From Porphyromonas bennonis DSM 23058 = JCM 16335 (GTDB lineage: Bacteria; Bacteroidota; Bacteroidia; Bacteroidales; Porphyromonadaceae), in NCBI RefSeq assembly GCF_000375645.1, contig NZ_AQWR01000007.1, positions 104 to 58,550 on the forward strand: 58,447 bases of DNA, in the 5' to 3' direction. Positions 17,674-27,125 of the stretch are shown one piece after another. Each line of letters begins with the position of its first letter. Position 1 is the stretch's first letter. The position numbers were made by a program, and so were the translations under genes. Below the pieces are notes generated by a model, which saw only the letters and a program-made list of their open reading frames with translations, had not been told where the DNA came from and did no database searches.

Positions 17674-19812
17674 ATGGCAACATTAGAGAAACTAAGAAGC
17701 AAAGCCGGATGCCTTATCGCCGCAGTAGGTCTCGGCATGGTCGCTTTTATCCTCGGAGACCTGGTCACTGGGGGAAGTGCCCTGTGGAGAGACAGCAAGA
17801 TGACAGCATTCTCTGTCAATGGCAATAAGGTCCGCATCGAGGACTACCAGCAGCATGTCAATGCGATGAATGAGCAGATGCGTGCGCAGGGTCAGTCCCT
17901 CAACTCCGACCAGACGGTACAGCTCAATAATCAGATCTTCGGCACCATCGTCTCCAATATGGTACTCCACGACGAGGCGGGCAAGATCGGTCTGAGCATC
18001 ACTCCTGCTGAGACCTTTGACCTTATCCAAGGTCAGAATGTCTCGCCCATCATCCGTCAGCAATTTACGGATCCCAATACAGGAGAGTTCAATAGAGCAC
18101 AGCTTCTTACGTTCCTCAAGCAGCTCAATGCGAAGGAGAATTACAGCCCTGAGCAGCAGTCGCAGATCGACCAGATGCGGAGCATGTGGGCTGAGACGGA
18201 GACCCAAGTGAGAGACCTCCGACTCCAGGAGAAGTATCTCGGACTCCTCTCCAAGGCTATCGTAGCGAATAAGCTCGAGGTGGCTCGTGAGACCGAGTAC
18301 AATAAGACGGTCCAGAACCTCACCTACGTCGGTCGTCGCACGATCGCTCTGCCTGACTCCGCTGTCACGGTAGCTGATGCGGAGATCAAGGACTACTACA
18401 ATGCGCACAAGGACTACTTCCGCACCGATGCCGGGGCTCACGTGGACGTCATCTACGCCTCCATCGATCCCTCAGAGGCAGACTATAAGGCTGCAGAGGA
18501 GGACATCCGGTCTGCGCGCGAGGAGCTGATCGCCGGTAAGGATCCCGCTCTCGTGCTCTCTGACTACAGCGATGTGCCCTACGCTGATACTTACATCACT
18601 GCCGAGGACATCAATACCCCCTCGATGCCTACGGAGATCGCAAGCTTCATCACCACAGCGGAAGTGGGCTCTGTCAGTGAGATCGTCCCGCAGGACAAGA
18701 ACTTCCTCGTCGCTAAGATCATCAGCCGCAAGCAGGCTCCCGAGTCTCTGCTCGTGAGCCACATCGTACTCCCGCCCGCCGGTACACCAAATGCCCCCGA
18801 GGTGAACGCTGACAGTCTCCTCACCGCTCTCAAGGCTGCGCCCGAGACCTTTGCCACGGCTGCCCAGACCTACTCCCTCGACCGCAACTCCTCCGCTCAG
18901 GGCGGTCAGATCGGCTGGCTCACCGAGGCGATGGCATCCAATTACATCGGTCAGGACTTTGCTCAGGCTGTCTACTCCGCTCAGGTGGGAGTCCCCTTCT
19001 CCTTTACCTCCAAGTATGGTGAGCACATCATCCTCGTTTCTGAGGCCAAGCCAGTGGTCGATAAGTTTAAGGTCGCCCTTGCAGCCAAGGAGGTGACCGC
19101 CTCCACGGAGACGCAGACACGGATCTACAATAACCTCAGCTCTTTCCTGACTTCAAATAAGGACAAGGATCTGACTCAGGAGGCTCTCAACGCCGGCTAC
19201 CAGGTACTCCAGGATCAGCTGATCTCCTCCTCTCAGCCCTCCATTGCCCCCGGCATCAGCAACAGCCGCGACATCGTCACCTGGACGATGCAGAATAAGG
19301 AGGGGACGATCTCTCCGATCAAGGAGGCCGATGAAAAGTACGTCGTCACCCGCGTCGGAAAGAAGTTTGCCGAGGGCTTCATGCCCATCGAGGTGGTGAA
19401 GGATCAGATCTCTGCACTCCTCGCCAATCAGAAGAAGGCAGATCTCCTCTACGACCAGATGATGAGCGCTGACCACTCCTCACTCGAGGCGTACGCAGGT
19501 GCGATCGGTGCCTCCGTCGACTCTCTCAGCTTTGTCAAGTACAGCACCACCAGGCTCGAGAGCCTCGGTGTGGAGCCGGGAATCAACTCTGCTGCCGCTG
19601 TCGCAGGGCTGAACACCCCGACCCCTGTAAAGGGTCTCAATGGCGTCTACCTCGTCAATGTCCTCTCCCGTGAGGCTGATGCACAGGCGAGCGATGCAGC
19701 GACGATCAAGACCTCACTCGAGCGCTCACTGCAGGGTATGATCCGCGCAACGGCTCTCCAGACGGTCATCTCCAAGGCTAAGATCTCTGACAACAGATAC
19801 AACTTCTTCTAA
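17674..19812 (+). CDS. PpiD-like membrane-anchored peptidyl-prolyl isomerase
   Basis: 712 residues. One N-terminal membrane anchor (residues about 10-32, GCLIAAVGLGMVAFILGDLV) is followed by a SurA_N-type chaperone region (NKVRIEDYQQHVNAMNEQMR). A parvulin rotamase domain around residues 360-465 carries SHIVLPP and GQIGWLT. This is the architecture of PpiD/SurA, a periplasmic folding helper for secreted and outer-membrane proteins. Start at 17674 follows the promoter box. A strong terminator follows, so it is probably a single-gene unit. Confidence 0.9.
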   Translation: MATLEKLRSKAGCLIAAVGLGMVAFILGDLVTGGSALWRDSKMTAFSVNGNKVRIEDYQQHVNAMNEQMRAQGQSLNSDQTVQLNNQIFGTIVSNMVLHDEAGKIGLSITPAETFDLIQGQNVSPIIRQQFTDPNTGEFNRAQLLTFLKQLNAKENYSPEQQSQIDQMRSMWAETETQVRDLRLQEKYLGLLSKAIVANKLEVARETEYNKTVQNLTYVGRRTIALPDSAVTVADAEIKDYYNAHKDYFRTDAGAHVDVIYASIDPSEADYKAAEEDIRSAREELIAGKDPALVLSDYSDVPYADTYITAEDINTPSMPTEIASFITTAEVGSVSEIVPQDKNFLVAKIISRKQAPESLLVSHIVLPPAGTPNAPEVNADSLLTALKAAPETFATAAQTYSLDRNSSAQGGQIGWLTEAMASNYIGQDFAQAVYSAQVGVPFSFTSKYGEHIILVSEAKPVVDKFKVALAAKEVTASTETQTRIYNNLSSFLTSNKDKDLTQEALNAGYQVLQDQLISSSQPSIAPGISNSRDIVTWTMQNKEGTISPIKEADEKYVVTRVGKKFAEGFMPIEVVKDQISALLANQKKADLLYDQMMSADHSSLEAYAGAIGASVDSLSFVKYSTTRLESLGVEPGINSAAAVAGLNTPTPVKGLNGVYLVNVLSREADAQASDAATIKTSLERSLQGMIRATALQTVISKAKISDNRYNFF

Positions 19813-19836
19813 GCCTTAGACCAAGTCCTTAAATAG

Positions 19837-19877
19837 AAAGAGCGCCCCCCCTACAAAGGGAGGTCGCTCTTCTTTTT
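19837..19877 (+). terminator. Intrinsic terminator after the PpiD-like gene
   Basis: GAAAGAGCG and CGCTCTTC arms with inner CCCCCC/GGGAGG pairing, then a T-rich run. Confidence 0.8.
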
Positions 19878-19954
19878 CTACCCAAGCAATTACCAGGCGG
19901 CTCAATACAACAGAAGCCACGCCTGGAGCGTGATCCCGGCGTGGCTATGAGGGG

Positions 19955-20028
19955 TGACTGAGTTGGGATTCGAACCCAAGACCCACAGCTTAGAAGGCTG
20001 TTGCTCTATCCAACTGAGCTACTCAGCC
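19955..20028 (-). tRNA. tRNA-Arg (anticodon TCT)
   Basis: On the minus strand, acceptor GGCTGAG (20028-20022) pairs with CTCAGTC (19962-19956) with one G-U, discriminator A. Anticodon stem ACAGC/GCTGT holds loop CTTCTAA, anticodon TCT. T-loop GGGTTCGAATCCC. Confidence 0.95.
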
Positions 20029-20058
20029 AGAGAGTGACCCCGTCACTCATTGACCGTG

Positions 20059-20066
20059 CAAAGGTA
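20059..20066 (-). promoter_or_regulatory. Promoter -7 box for tRNA-Arg
   Basis: TACCTTTG on the minus strand, 30 bp before the tRNA 5' end. The -33 box is unclear. Confidence 0.6.
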
Positions 20067-20162
20067 CGACATTTAGCTCAAAAGTCTAAGCCTATGGTCC
20101 GCAAACTGCAACAATATAAGAGAGCACCTCAGGCTGACCGAAGTGCTCTCCTGGATAAAGAG

Positions 20163-20233
20163 TTGGAGTACGGGGATTCGAACCTCGACAGACAGAACCA
20201 AAACCTGTAGTGCTACCATTACACCATACTCCA
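20163..20233 (-). tRNA. tRNA-Gln (anticodon TTG)
   Basis: Acceptor TGGAGTA pairs with TACTCCA, discriminator A at 20163. Anticodon stem ACAGG/TCTGT (with one G-U) holds loop TTTTGGT, anticodon TTG. T-arm GAGGTTCGAATCCCC. Confidence 0.94.
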
Positions 20234-20247
20234 GTCTGATATTGCCG

Positions 20248-20255
20248 CAAAGGTA
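20248..20255 (-). promoter_or_regulatory. Promoter for tRNA-Gln
   Basis: TACCTTTG on the minus strand with TTG (CAA at 20276-20278) 20 bp upstream. Confidence 0.7.
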
Positions 20256-20311
20256 CTGAAAAAGGGGCAAGGCGGCAAGGTGAAAATCTTGGCACCCGGG
20301 CAATTTTTTGC

Positions 20312-20319
20312 TACCTTTG
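20312..20319 (+). promoter_or_regulatory. Promoter for tRNA-Lys
   Basis: TACCTTTG with TTG at 20289-20291, spacing 20 bp. It is back to back with the tRNA-Gln promoter. Confidence 0.7.
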
Positions 20320-20347
20320 CGGGGTCTACGGGTGTTTTTCATCCGCC

Positions 20348-20420
20348 GGTTCGCTAGCTCAGTTGGTAGAGCACAACACTTTTAATGTTGGGGTCTCGGG
20401 TTCGAACCCCGAGCGAGCCA
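20348..20420 (+). tRNA. tRNA-Lys (anticodon TTT)
   Basis: Acceptor GGTTCGC (20348-20354) pairs with GCGAGCC (20413-20419), discriminator A. Anticodon stem CAACA/TGTTG holds loop CTTTTAA, anticodon TTT. T-arm CGGGTTCGAACCCCG. Confidence 0.95.
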
Positions 20421-20425
20421 CCGGT

Positions 20426-20472
20426 AAGGAGAGAGAGTCGATATGGTGTCGGTTCTCTCTCCTTCTCCTTTT
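20426..20472 (+). terminator. Intrinsic terminator after tRNA-Lys
   Basis: AAGGAGAGAGA (20426-20436) pairs with TCTCTCTCCTT (20454-20464), followed by CTCCTTTTA. Confidence 0.75.
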
Positions 20473-20540
20473 ATGTAACGGCATTCCTATGCATACAAAT
20501 TGGTGGGATGTGATTAACCAAAAATGTCAGTTAATAGAGC

Positions 20541-20548
20541 TATATTTG
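20541..20548 (+). promoter_or_regulatory. Promoter -7 box for the GH2 gene
   Basis: TATATTTG, 69 bp before the ATG at 20617. A frame extending up to 20524 would begin before this promoter, so it is not used. Confidence 0.55.
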
Positions 20549-20616
20549 CTCTCCGAGGACCTTTGGAAAAGGTCTGTCGGGATAGACTACTGAGTACCAC
20601 CTTAAGATACAACCTT

Positions 20617-23600
20617 ATGAAGTCAAAGATATTAGGTCTCGCCATGAGTGCCCTCTTCACTATAGGGGCGGGGGCACAGACCTTCATGGAGTGGCAGGAT
20701 CCGGCTGTCAACGAGATTAATCGCCTACCGATGCGGGCACGCTTCTTCCCCTACGCCACTGAGCAAGAGGCAAGGGTGGATGACCCGCTGCGCTCCAGTC
20801 GTACCCTGTCGCTCGAGGGCGAGTGGAAGTTTGCCGCCACCAGAGATGTCAAGGGATACCCCACCGACTTTATGAAGCCTGGCTTTGACGACAGCGCCTG
20901 GCGCACGATACCTATCCCGGGACTGTGGGAGAAAAACGGCGTCTGCGATCCGATGTACCTCAATGTCGGATATCCCTGGCGCGGACACTTCAAGAATCAA
21001 CCTCTCGCCAAGGAGCCGGTACCCTATAAGGACAATATCGTCGGCTCCTACCGTCGAGAGATCGTCGTACCGGCGGACTGGAGCGGGGAGGATATCACGC
21101 TCTACATCGGGGCGGTCAGCTCCTGCGCCTATGTCTGGGTCAATGGCGACTTCGTGGGCTATACGGAGGATGGGAGACTGGAGGCGGAGTTTGACGTCAC
21201 CCCATTCATCAAGCCGGGTGAGACGAATACGATCGCCTTCCGCGTCTTCCGCTGGTGCGATGGGACTTACCTGGAGGATCAGGATATGTTTCGCCACACC
21301 GGATTTCACCGTGACGTTTACCTCTACGCCCGTCCCAAGTCACACCTGGCCGATATTACGATCACGCAGGACTTAATCAATGACTACAAGGACGGGCTGC
21401 TGGCTCTCCGACTCAAGTCTACCGGCTCACCCCGGTATGAGCTTACCCTCACTGATGCCCTCGGACAGATGGTCTGGGAGCGCTCGCTACCGGGCTTCAA
21501 TGTCAACACCATCCGAGCCATTATCCCCGGTGTCGCTCCCTGGACCGCCGAGACCCCCAATCTCTACAAGCTCGAGATCAAGAGCTTCGTCGACGGGAAG
21601 CTCTCCGAGGTGTCCCGCTTCGATATCGGTTTCCGCAACATCAGGATCGAGGACACTTTGCTCAAGGTTAATGGCAAGCCGGTCCTCATCAAGGGTGCCA
21701 ATCGCCACGACACCGACCCCAATACCGGATGCATCGTGTCGCGCGAGCGAATGCTAGAGGACGTGAAGCTGGCGAAGCAATTTAATATGAATGCCATCCG
21801 CACCTGTCACTATCCCAATGATCCCTACTTCTACAAGCTCTGTGACGTCTACGGTCTCTATGTCTGTGCCGAGGCGAACATTGAGTCTCACGGTATGGGC
21901 TACGGAGCGGAGTCGCTCGCCAAGCAGCCGGAGTGGGCGGTTCCCCATGTGGAGCGAAACGTCCGGCAGGTGGCCTCGAGAGGCATTCACCCGTCGATCA
22001 TCATTTGGTCGATGGCCAATGAGGCTGGGGATGGAGAAAACTTCGCTGCCGCCCGCTCGGCAATCAAGAAGCTCGACACCACCCGACCCATCATGCTCGA
22101 GCGTGCTATTGACGGTCCCAATACCGACATCTACGGCAACATGTACCGCCGCCCTAGTGAGCTCCTCGCCTATGCGAATGGCAACCCTTCCAAGCCTTTC
22201 ATTCTTGCGGAGTACGCTCACGCCATGGGAAATAGCCAGGGCTGCATGACCGACTACATGGAGCTCTTCCACACCTATCCGGTTCTGCAGGGTGGCTTCA
22301 TCTGGGACTTTGTTGACCAAGCGCAGTATATGGAGAAGCCTGACGGCACCACCGTCAGAGGCTACGGCGGCGACTGGAACGACTACGACCCGAGCGACAA
22401 TAACTTCTGCGATAACGGACTCTTCGACTGCACCCGCATGCCTAAGCCCAATGCGGTGGAGGCAAAGTACGCCTACCAGCCGGTCCTCACCACCATGGAA
22501 GGACAGCTCTCTGACGGACGCGTGACGCTGCTGATCAAGAACGACAACGACTTCCGTCCGCTCGACTATCTGTCCCTGAGCTATGCCGTCACTGTCGACG
22601 GACAGGAGGTGCACTCACGCTCCATGGTCTGCCCCGTCGTCCAGCCCGGTGAGACCGAGCGGCTGGAGATCAAGCTCCCTGCGATCGATGCCACCGGAAA
22701 GGATGTCTTCCTCAATGTCGAGTATCGCACACTGGAGGATCAGCCGCTCATCCCGGCCGACCACCTCGTAGCACGCAACCAGCTCACGCTCGCCGAGCAT
22801 ACCGAGCGGATGCTGCCACTTGGTCAGTACGGCTATGTGACGCTGGAAGAAATGTCAGAGCAGACGATCTACTTCTTAGTCAATCACGACTGCGTCGTCT
22901 CCTTCGACAAGACAAGCGGCTTCCTTACCGGCTACAGCATGGGCGACAGTCAGTACATGGCAGAGGGGTCGGCACTGAAGCCCTCCTTCTATCGAGCCCC
23001 GACCGACAACGATGAGGGCGCCGGTCTCCAGCGGAAGTGGCAGGCGTGGAGAGATCCGGAGATGAAGCTCACCTCGCTCAGCTACGAGGTGATCAATGCA
23101 CGCGGTCATGTGGTCGCCAAGTATGATCTGCCCGGTGTCCGGTGTGACCTGACGATGGAGTACACGATCGATGTGGACGGAAAGGTCTACATCTCTCAGA
23201 AGCTCGATCCCCGAAGCAACGACAAGGATATGCCGGAGCTCTTCCGCTTCGGTCTGCAGATGGAGATGCCTGTCTCCTACAGCCAGATCCACTACTACGG
23301 TAGAGGTCCTATCGAGACCTACCCCGACCGTAAGTCGAATGCATTCATCGGCTGGTACGACCTCGCTGTCAGCGATGCTTACTTCTCCTACGACCGTCCT
23401 CAGGAGAGCGGTCTCCACAGCGATCTCCGCTACTGGTCTGTCATCAATGAACAGGGCGAGGGACTGGGCTTTGTGTCGGGTAAAAGCTTCTACGCCTCCG
23501 CCCTGCCCTACAGCGTTGCTCAGCTGGAGGACTTCCCCGAGAAGGCGCAGCGCCACTCGGAGCAACTGACCCCAAGTAAGGACAGGGTCTTCCTCCACAT

Positions 23601-23724
23601 CGACGCCGAGCATCTCGGCCTCGGAGGCGTCGACTCCTGGGGATCCATCCCACCGGAGCGGTGGCGACTCCCATACGGCAGCTACAGCCAGGAGATCTGT
23701 TTCTTCCCTGTAGCCAGACGCTGA
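20617..23724 (+). CDS. Glycoside hydrolase family 2 beta-galactosidase (LacZ type)
   Basis: 1035 residues with a Sec signal (MKSKILGLAMSALFTIGAGA, cleavage near 20), so the enzyme is periplasmic or surface-exposed. Domain order: sugar-binding domain, Ig-like domain, TIM barrel with acid/base E469 (SMANEAGDG) and nucleophile E532 (ILAEYAHAMGNS), then the C-terminal Bgal small-chain domain (FYRAPTDNDEG). This is the full LacZ architecture. In Bacteroidota such enzymes often trim host glycans, but no SusCD pair is adjacent, so the substrate is not defined. Its own promoter and terminator make it a single-gene unit. Confidence 0.94.
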   Translation: MKSKILGLAMSALFTIGAGAQTFMEWQDPAVNEINRLPMRARFFPYATEQEARVDDPLRSSRTLSLEGEWKFAATRDVKGYPTDFMKPGFDDSAWRTIPIPGLWEKNGVCDPMYLNVGYPWRGHFKNQPLAKEPVPYKDNIVGSYRREIVVPADWSGEDITLYIGAVSSCAYVWVNGDFVGYTEDGRLEAEFDVTPFIKPGETNTIAFRVFRWCDGTYLEDQDMFRHTGFHRDVYLYARPKSHLADITITQDLINDYKDGLLALRLKSTGSPRYELTLTDALGQMVWERSLPGFNVNTIRAIIPGVAPWTAETPNLYKLEIKSFVDGKLSEVSRFDIGFRNIRIEDTLLKVNGKPVLIKGANRHDTDPNTGCIVSRERMLEDVKLAKQFNMNAIRTCHYPNDPYFYKLCDVYGLYVCAEANIESHGMGYGAESLAKQPEWAVPHVERNVRQVASRGIHPSIIIWSMANEAGDGENFAAARSAIKKLDTTRPIMLERAIDGPNTDIYGNMYRRPSELLAYANGNPSKPFILAEYAHAMGNSQGCMTDYMELFHTYPVLQGGFIWDFVDQAQYMEKPDGTTVRGYGGDWNDYDPSDNNFCDNGLFDCTRMPKPNAVEAKYAYQPVLTTMEGQLSDGRVTLLIKNDNDFRPLDYLSLSYAVTVDGQEVHSRSMVCPVVQPGETERLEIKLPAIDATGKDVFLNVEYRTLEDQPLIPADHLVARNQLTLAEHTERMLPLGQYGYVTLEEMSEQTIYFLVNHDCVVSFDKTSGFLTGYSMGDSQYMAEGSALKPSFYRAPTDNDEGAGLQRKWQAWRDPEMKLTSLSYEVINARGHVVAKYDLPGVRCDLTMEYTIDVDGKVYISQKLDPRSNDKDMPELFRFGLQMEMPVSYSQIHYYGRGPIETYPDRKSNAFIGWYDLAVSDAYFSYDRPQESGLHSDLRYWSVINEQGEGLGFVSGKSFYASALPYSVAQLEDFPEKAQRHSEQLTPSKDRVFLHIDAEHLGLGGVDSWGSIPPERWRLPYGSYSQEICFFPVARR

Positions 23725-23735
23725 CAATTGTTTCC

Positions 23736-23778
23736 AAAGAGGAGCTCCTTCCTATCTGAGGGGGCTCCTCTTTTTTTA
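23736..23778 (+). terminator. Intrinsic terminator after the GH2 gene
   Basis: AAAGAGGAGCTCC and GGGGCTCCTCTTT pair over 13 bp with one U-G, ending in a run of T. Confidence 0.85.
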
Positions 23779-23810
23779 TACTAAAAATAGTGTAAGCTGA
23801 GAGGTTTGGG

Positions 23811-23818
23811 TACCTTTG
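23811..23818 (+). promoter_or_regulatory. Promoter -7 box for the P-type ATPase
   Basis: TACCTTTG, 29 bp before the ATG at 23848. Confidence 0.6.
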
Positions 23819-23847
23819 CTGAGCATTCATCCATCACTAAGGATATT

Positions 23848-26538
23848 ATGAGCGAGAAGATATACTACGGCATGACCACAGACGAGGTGGCGAAGGATCT
23901 CGATACCTCGACCGAGCAAGGTCTCTCCCCGGAGGAGGTACAGCAGAGACTGGAGAAGTACGGACACAATAAGCTGAGGGAGAAGAAGCGGACCCCGATA
24001 TGGAAGATCTTCCTGAGCCAATTCAAGGACACGCTTGTCCTGGTCCTGATCCTCGCAGCCATCGTCACAGCAGTGATCGCCATTGTCGACAAGACGAATA
24101 ACTTCACCGACAGCTTCATCATCCTCGCCATCCTGATCGTCAATGCGGTCATCGGCACGATCCAGGAGCACAAGGCGATGGTCTCCCTCGACTCGCTCAA
24201 TCGCATGAGTGCTCCCCATAGCAAGGTGATCCGTGGGGGCAACATCACCGAGATCAGCTCCGAGGAGATCGTCCCGGGAGACGTGGTAGTGCTCGATGTG
24301 GGCGACATCGTCCCCGCCGACATACGGCTGACCGACTGCGTCAATCTCAAGATCCAGGAGGCGGCTCTCACCGGAGAGTCGGTCTCGAGTGACAAGAGCG
24401 CCGACCCGCTGCAGGCTGACCCCGACCTACCGATCGGCGACCGCACCAATATCGCCTTCTCCACCGGTCTTGTCACCTATGGTCGCGGCAAGGGTATCGT
24501 CGTGGCGACCGGTATGGCGACCGAGGTGGGACACATCGCTGAGATGCTCTCCGAGACCGAGCAGCAGGAGATGCCACTCCAGAAGAGGCTAAATCAGCTC
24601 GGCAAGGTCCTCGGATTCCTCGCCCTCGGCATCTGCGTCCTGATCTTTATCCTCGGTATCCTCTACGGTCAGCACATCCTCGATATGCTCCTGATGGCTG
24701 TCTCCCTCGGTGTGGCTGCCATCCCCGAGGGACTACAGGTGGTGGCGACGCTCGTCCTCGCCATGGGCGTGCAGCGGCTCGTAAAGCACAATGCCATCGT
24801 CCGGACGCTACCCTCCGTCGAGACCCTCGGCAGCACCTCTATCATCTGCTCCGATAAGACCGGCACCCTGACGCAGAATAAGATGACCATCACCCACGCC
24901 TGGCTGCCCGGTGAGGAGCTGATCGAAATGGATGAGGCGACTAAGGTGCCTGAGGCGACTGAGGAGAGCCTTAGGTTGCTCCTCGAGGTGGGATCGCTCG
25001 CCAACGAAGCACACCAGTCCGACGATCCCGATGCGGAGAGCCCCTACAGCGGCGACCCGACGGAGATCGCCTTCCTTGAGCTCGCCAGTCGTCGAGACGG
25101 GATGAGCAAAAACGACCTCGAGGCGAAGCACCCACGCCGCGCCGAGGTCCCCTTCGACTCCGAGCGAAAGATGATGTCCACCATCAACGCCATGGAGGGG
25201 AAAGAGCTCCGAACCAATGTCAAGGGCGGAACCGACGAGGTACTCTCCCGCTGCAGCCACTACCTCCGCGCAGGTGAGCGTGTACCACTGACCGATGAGG
25301 TGGCGGAGGAGATCCGCTCATCCAATGTCCACATGGCCGAGGAGGCGCTCCGAGTACTCACCGTCGCCTATGCAGACATCGACTCACTCCCTGCTGAGGA
25401 GAGCTCCGAGGCGGTCGAGAGAGACCTGACCTTCGTCGGTCTCGTGGGGATGATCGACCCGGCTCGACCGGAGGTGATCCCCGCCGTAGCCGAGTGCCGC
25501 ACAGCCGGCATCAAGCCTGTGATGATCACCGGTGACCACCAGGTGACCGCCTCTGCCATAGCCCGGCAGATCGGGATCCTCGAGGAGGGCGATCGTGTGA
25601 CCAACGGCACTGAGCTGGAGAAGATGAGCGACGAAGAGCTCTACGACCTCGTCCCCCACTGCGCCGTCTACGCCCGTGTGGCGCCTGAGCATAAGGTGCG
25701 TATCGTCAAGGCGTGGCAGAAGCACGGCAAGGTGGTCGCCATGACCGGCGACGGAGTCAATGACGCTCCGGCGCTGAAGAGAGCCGACATCGGCATCGCC
25801 ATGGGCATCACAGGCACCGAGGTCTCCAAGGACGCCGCCGACGTGGTGCTGACAGACGACAACTTCGCCACGATCGTCAATTCGGTTCGCGAGGGACGTC
25901 GCATCTACGACAACATCGTTAAGTCGGTCCAGTTCCTCCTCACCTCCAATATCGGTGAGGTGATGCTGATCCTCATTGCCACTGTCTTCAACCTCGGCAA
26001 CCCGCTGCTCCCGATCCATCTCCTCTGGGTCAATCTCGTCACCGACAGCCTCCCCGCTCTCGCCATCAGCCTCGACCCCCCGGCGGAGGGGATCATGAAG
26101 CGCCCCCCGATCGACAGCGAGAAAGGCTTCTTCACCAGAGGCTTCATCTGGCGAATGTGCTACCAGGGACTGATCATCGGACTGCTGGCACTCACCGGCT
26201 ACCTGATCGGTAAGAATGACGGAGGGGTCGAGCTGGGTCAGACGATGGCCTTCATCGTCATATGTATGGCTCAGATGCTCAACATCCGCAACCTCCACTC
26301 CAGCACACTGCCGAGCTGGCGCACCTCACCCTTCAGGAATATGCCGCTCTTCTGGGCGCTCGTCGTCTCCACGCTGATGATGGCTGCGGTGGTCTTCATC
26401 CCCGGCATTAACGACATCTTCCACCTCGAGATGCCCGATCCGAAGCACTTCCTGATGGTCCTTGGGCTGATGTTTGTCCCGATCGTGATTGTCAACCTCT
26501 TCAAGCTCCTCGGCATCAATACCATCAAGGGAGAGTAA
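23848..26538 (+). CDS. Cation P-type ATPase, Ca2+-type (P2A/P2B)
   Basis: 896 residues. The N-terminal cation-ATPase domain is followed by actuator motif LTGES, phosphorylation site D336-KTGT and the hinge TGDGVNDAPALK. Ten membrane helices are expected. Ion-site motifs match calcium pumps: PEGL in helix 4, SNIGE in helix 5 and NLVTDSLP in helix 6. In helix 8 a Gln (ICMAQMLN) stands where SERCA has Glu, as in plasma-membrane calcium pumps. It probably exports Ca2+ across the inner membrane. Start at 23848 follows the promoter box. Confidence 0.92.
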   Translation: MSEKIYYGMTTDEVAKDLDTSTEQGLSPEEVQQRLEKYGHNKLREKKRTPIWKIFLSQFKDTLVLVLILAAIVTAVIAIVDKTNNFTDSFIILAILIVNAVIGTIQEHKAMVSLDSLNRMSAPHSKVIRGGNITEISSEEIVPGDVVVLDVGDIVPADIRLTDCVNLKIQEAALTGESVSSDKSADPLQADPDLPIGDRTNIAFSTGLVTYGRGKGIVVATGMATEVGHIAEMLSETEQQEMPLQKRLNQLGKVLGFLALGICVLIFILGILYGQHILDMLLMAVSLGVAAIPEGLQVVATLVLAMGVQRLVKHNAIVRTLPSVETLGSTSIICSDKTGTLTQNKMTITHAWLPGEELIEMDEATKVPEATEESLRLLLEVGSLANEAHQSDDPDAESPYSGDPTEIAFLELASRRDGMSKNDLEAKHPRRAEVPFDSERKMMSTINAMEGKELRTNVKGGTDEVLSRCSHYLRAGERVPLTDEVAEEIRSSNVHMAEEALRVLTVAYADIDSLPAEESSEAVERDLTFVGLVGMIDPARPEVIPAVAECRTAGIKPVMITGDHQVTASAIARQIGILEEGDRVTNGTELEKMSDEELYDLVPHCAVYARVAPEHKVRIVKAWQKHGKVVAMTGDGVNDAPALKRADIGIAMGITGTEVSKDAADVVLTDDNFATIVNSVREGRRIYDNIVKSVQFLLTSNIGEVMLILIATVFNLGNPLLPIHLLWVNLVTDSLPALAISLDPPAEGIMKRPPIDSEKGFFTRGFIWRMCYQGLIIGLLALTGYLIGKNDGGVELGQTMAFIVICMAQMLNIRNLHSSTLPSWRTSPFRNMPLFWALVVSTLMMAAVVFIPGINDIFHLEMPDPKHFLMVLGLMFVPIVIVNLFKLLGINTIKGE

Positions 26539-26558
26539 AGCCTCCCCACATATCTATA

Positions 26559-26603
26559 AGCGAGGGACTGCCCGCACACCATACGTGCGGGCAGTCCCTC
26601 GCT
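26559..26603. repeat. Long perfect hairpin with GGGACTGC core
   Basis: AGCGAGGGACTGCCCGCAC (26559-26577) is perfectly complementary to 26585-26603, with a 7-nt loop. It sits 20 bp after the ATPase stop but has no U-run on either side. It shares GGGACTGC with hairpins at 30746 and 35930. It may still mark the 3' end of the transcript. Confidence 0.85.
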
Positions 26604-26728
26604 TCGTATGTGTCGAGTTCATCGTCTGGTCATCAAGTGTCACCCGAAGGAAAATCGAAGCCCGAAAAGTCGGTGAGAACGAAAAATGCACACATAACTG
26701 AAGATCAGCGGTTAGCAGTCACCCGATT

Positions 26729-26810
26729 CTATTACCGGTATTAGATGATTCTAATACCGGTAATAGTGTCAACTAATACCGACTATAGTGATGACTAATA
26801 CCGATATTAG
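26729..26810. repeat. Palindrome array D (four units, 22-bp period)
   Basis: Units at 26729, 26751, 26773 and 26795: CTATTACCGGTATTAG, CTAATACCGGTAATAG, CTAATACCGACTATAG, CTAATACCGATATTAG. Exact 22-bp period. The third unit is degenerate in its right half, and the linkers are unrelated to each other. Confidence 0.92.
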
Positions 26811-27056
26811 TCTGAGGGTATCTCGATGCAGAGAGATAGAGTCTCACTGCTCTCGGTTGCTTTATCCGGACACCGGGCATATTTTCTCAGTGGAAGGAAT
26901 GATTTTCGAAGCAAGAAGAGAAATACAGACAAAGGTCGACGTTCAGGAGCTCCATGCAACACAGAGCACTTCATACGGGACCACAGTCGGGAATTCGCAC
27001 TCCGGAGGACTTCTGTCAGGTGATGGCACGGAGCGATCATTACGGGAGGAAATAGG

Positions 27057-27064
27057 TACATTTG
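27057..27064 (+). promoter_or_regulatory. Promoter -7 box for the YitT gene
   Basis: TACATTTG, 61 bp before the ATG at 27126. Confidence 0.6.
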
Positions 27065-27125
27065 CGCAGATCTTTTGAGAAAAGACCTTATCTAATCCAA
27101 AGAGACCCTTTATTCAGCAACAAAG

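Larger units (their letters stand above)
26539..27125. other. Intergenic region between the ATPase and YitT genes
   Basis: A 587-bp gap holding the hairpin at 26559-26603, palindrome array D at 26729-26810 and the yitT-family promoter at 27057. A 96-codon open frame at 26788-27078 runs through the array and the promoter and has no family resemblance, so no gene is called. Confidence 0.75.

Noticed and set aside
21754-22614. 286-codon frame antisense to the GH2 gene
   Set aside because: It covers the conserved catalytic region of the real gene and has no start context or homology.
25384-26298. 304-codon frame antisense to the P-type ATPase
   Set aside because: It mirrors conserved ATPase codons and has biased, Asp/His/Val-rich composition without a family.
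26788-27078. 96-codon open frame between the ATPase and YitT genes
   Set aside because: It starts inside palindrome array D, runs over the -7 box at 27057 and has no recognisable domain.
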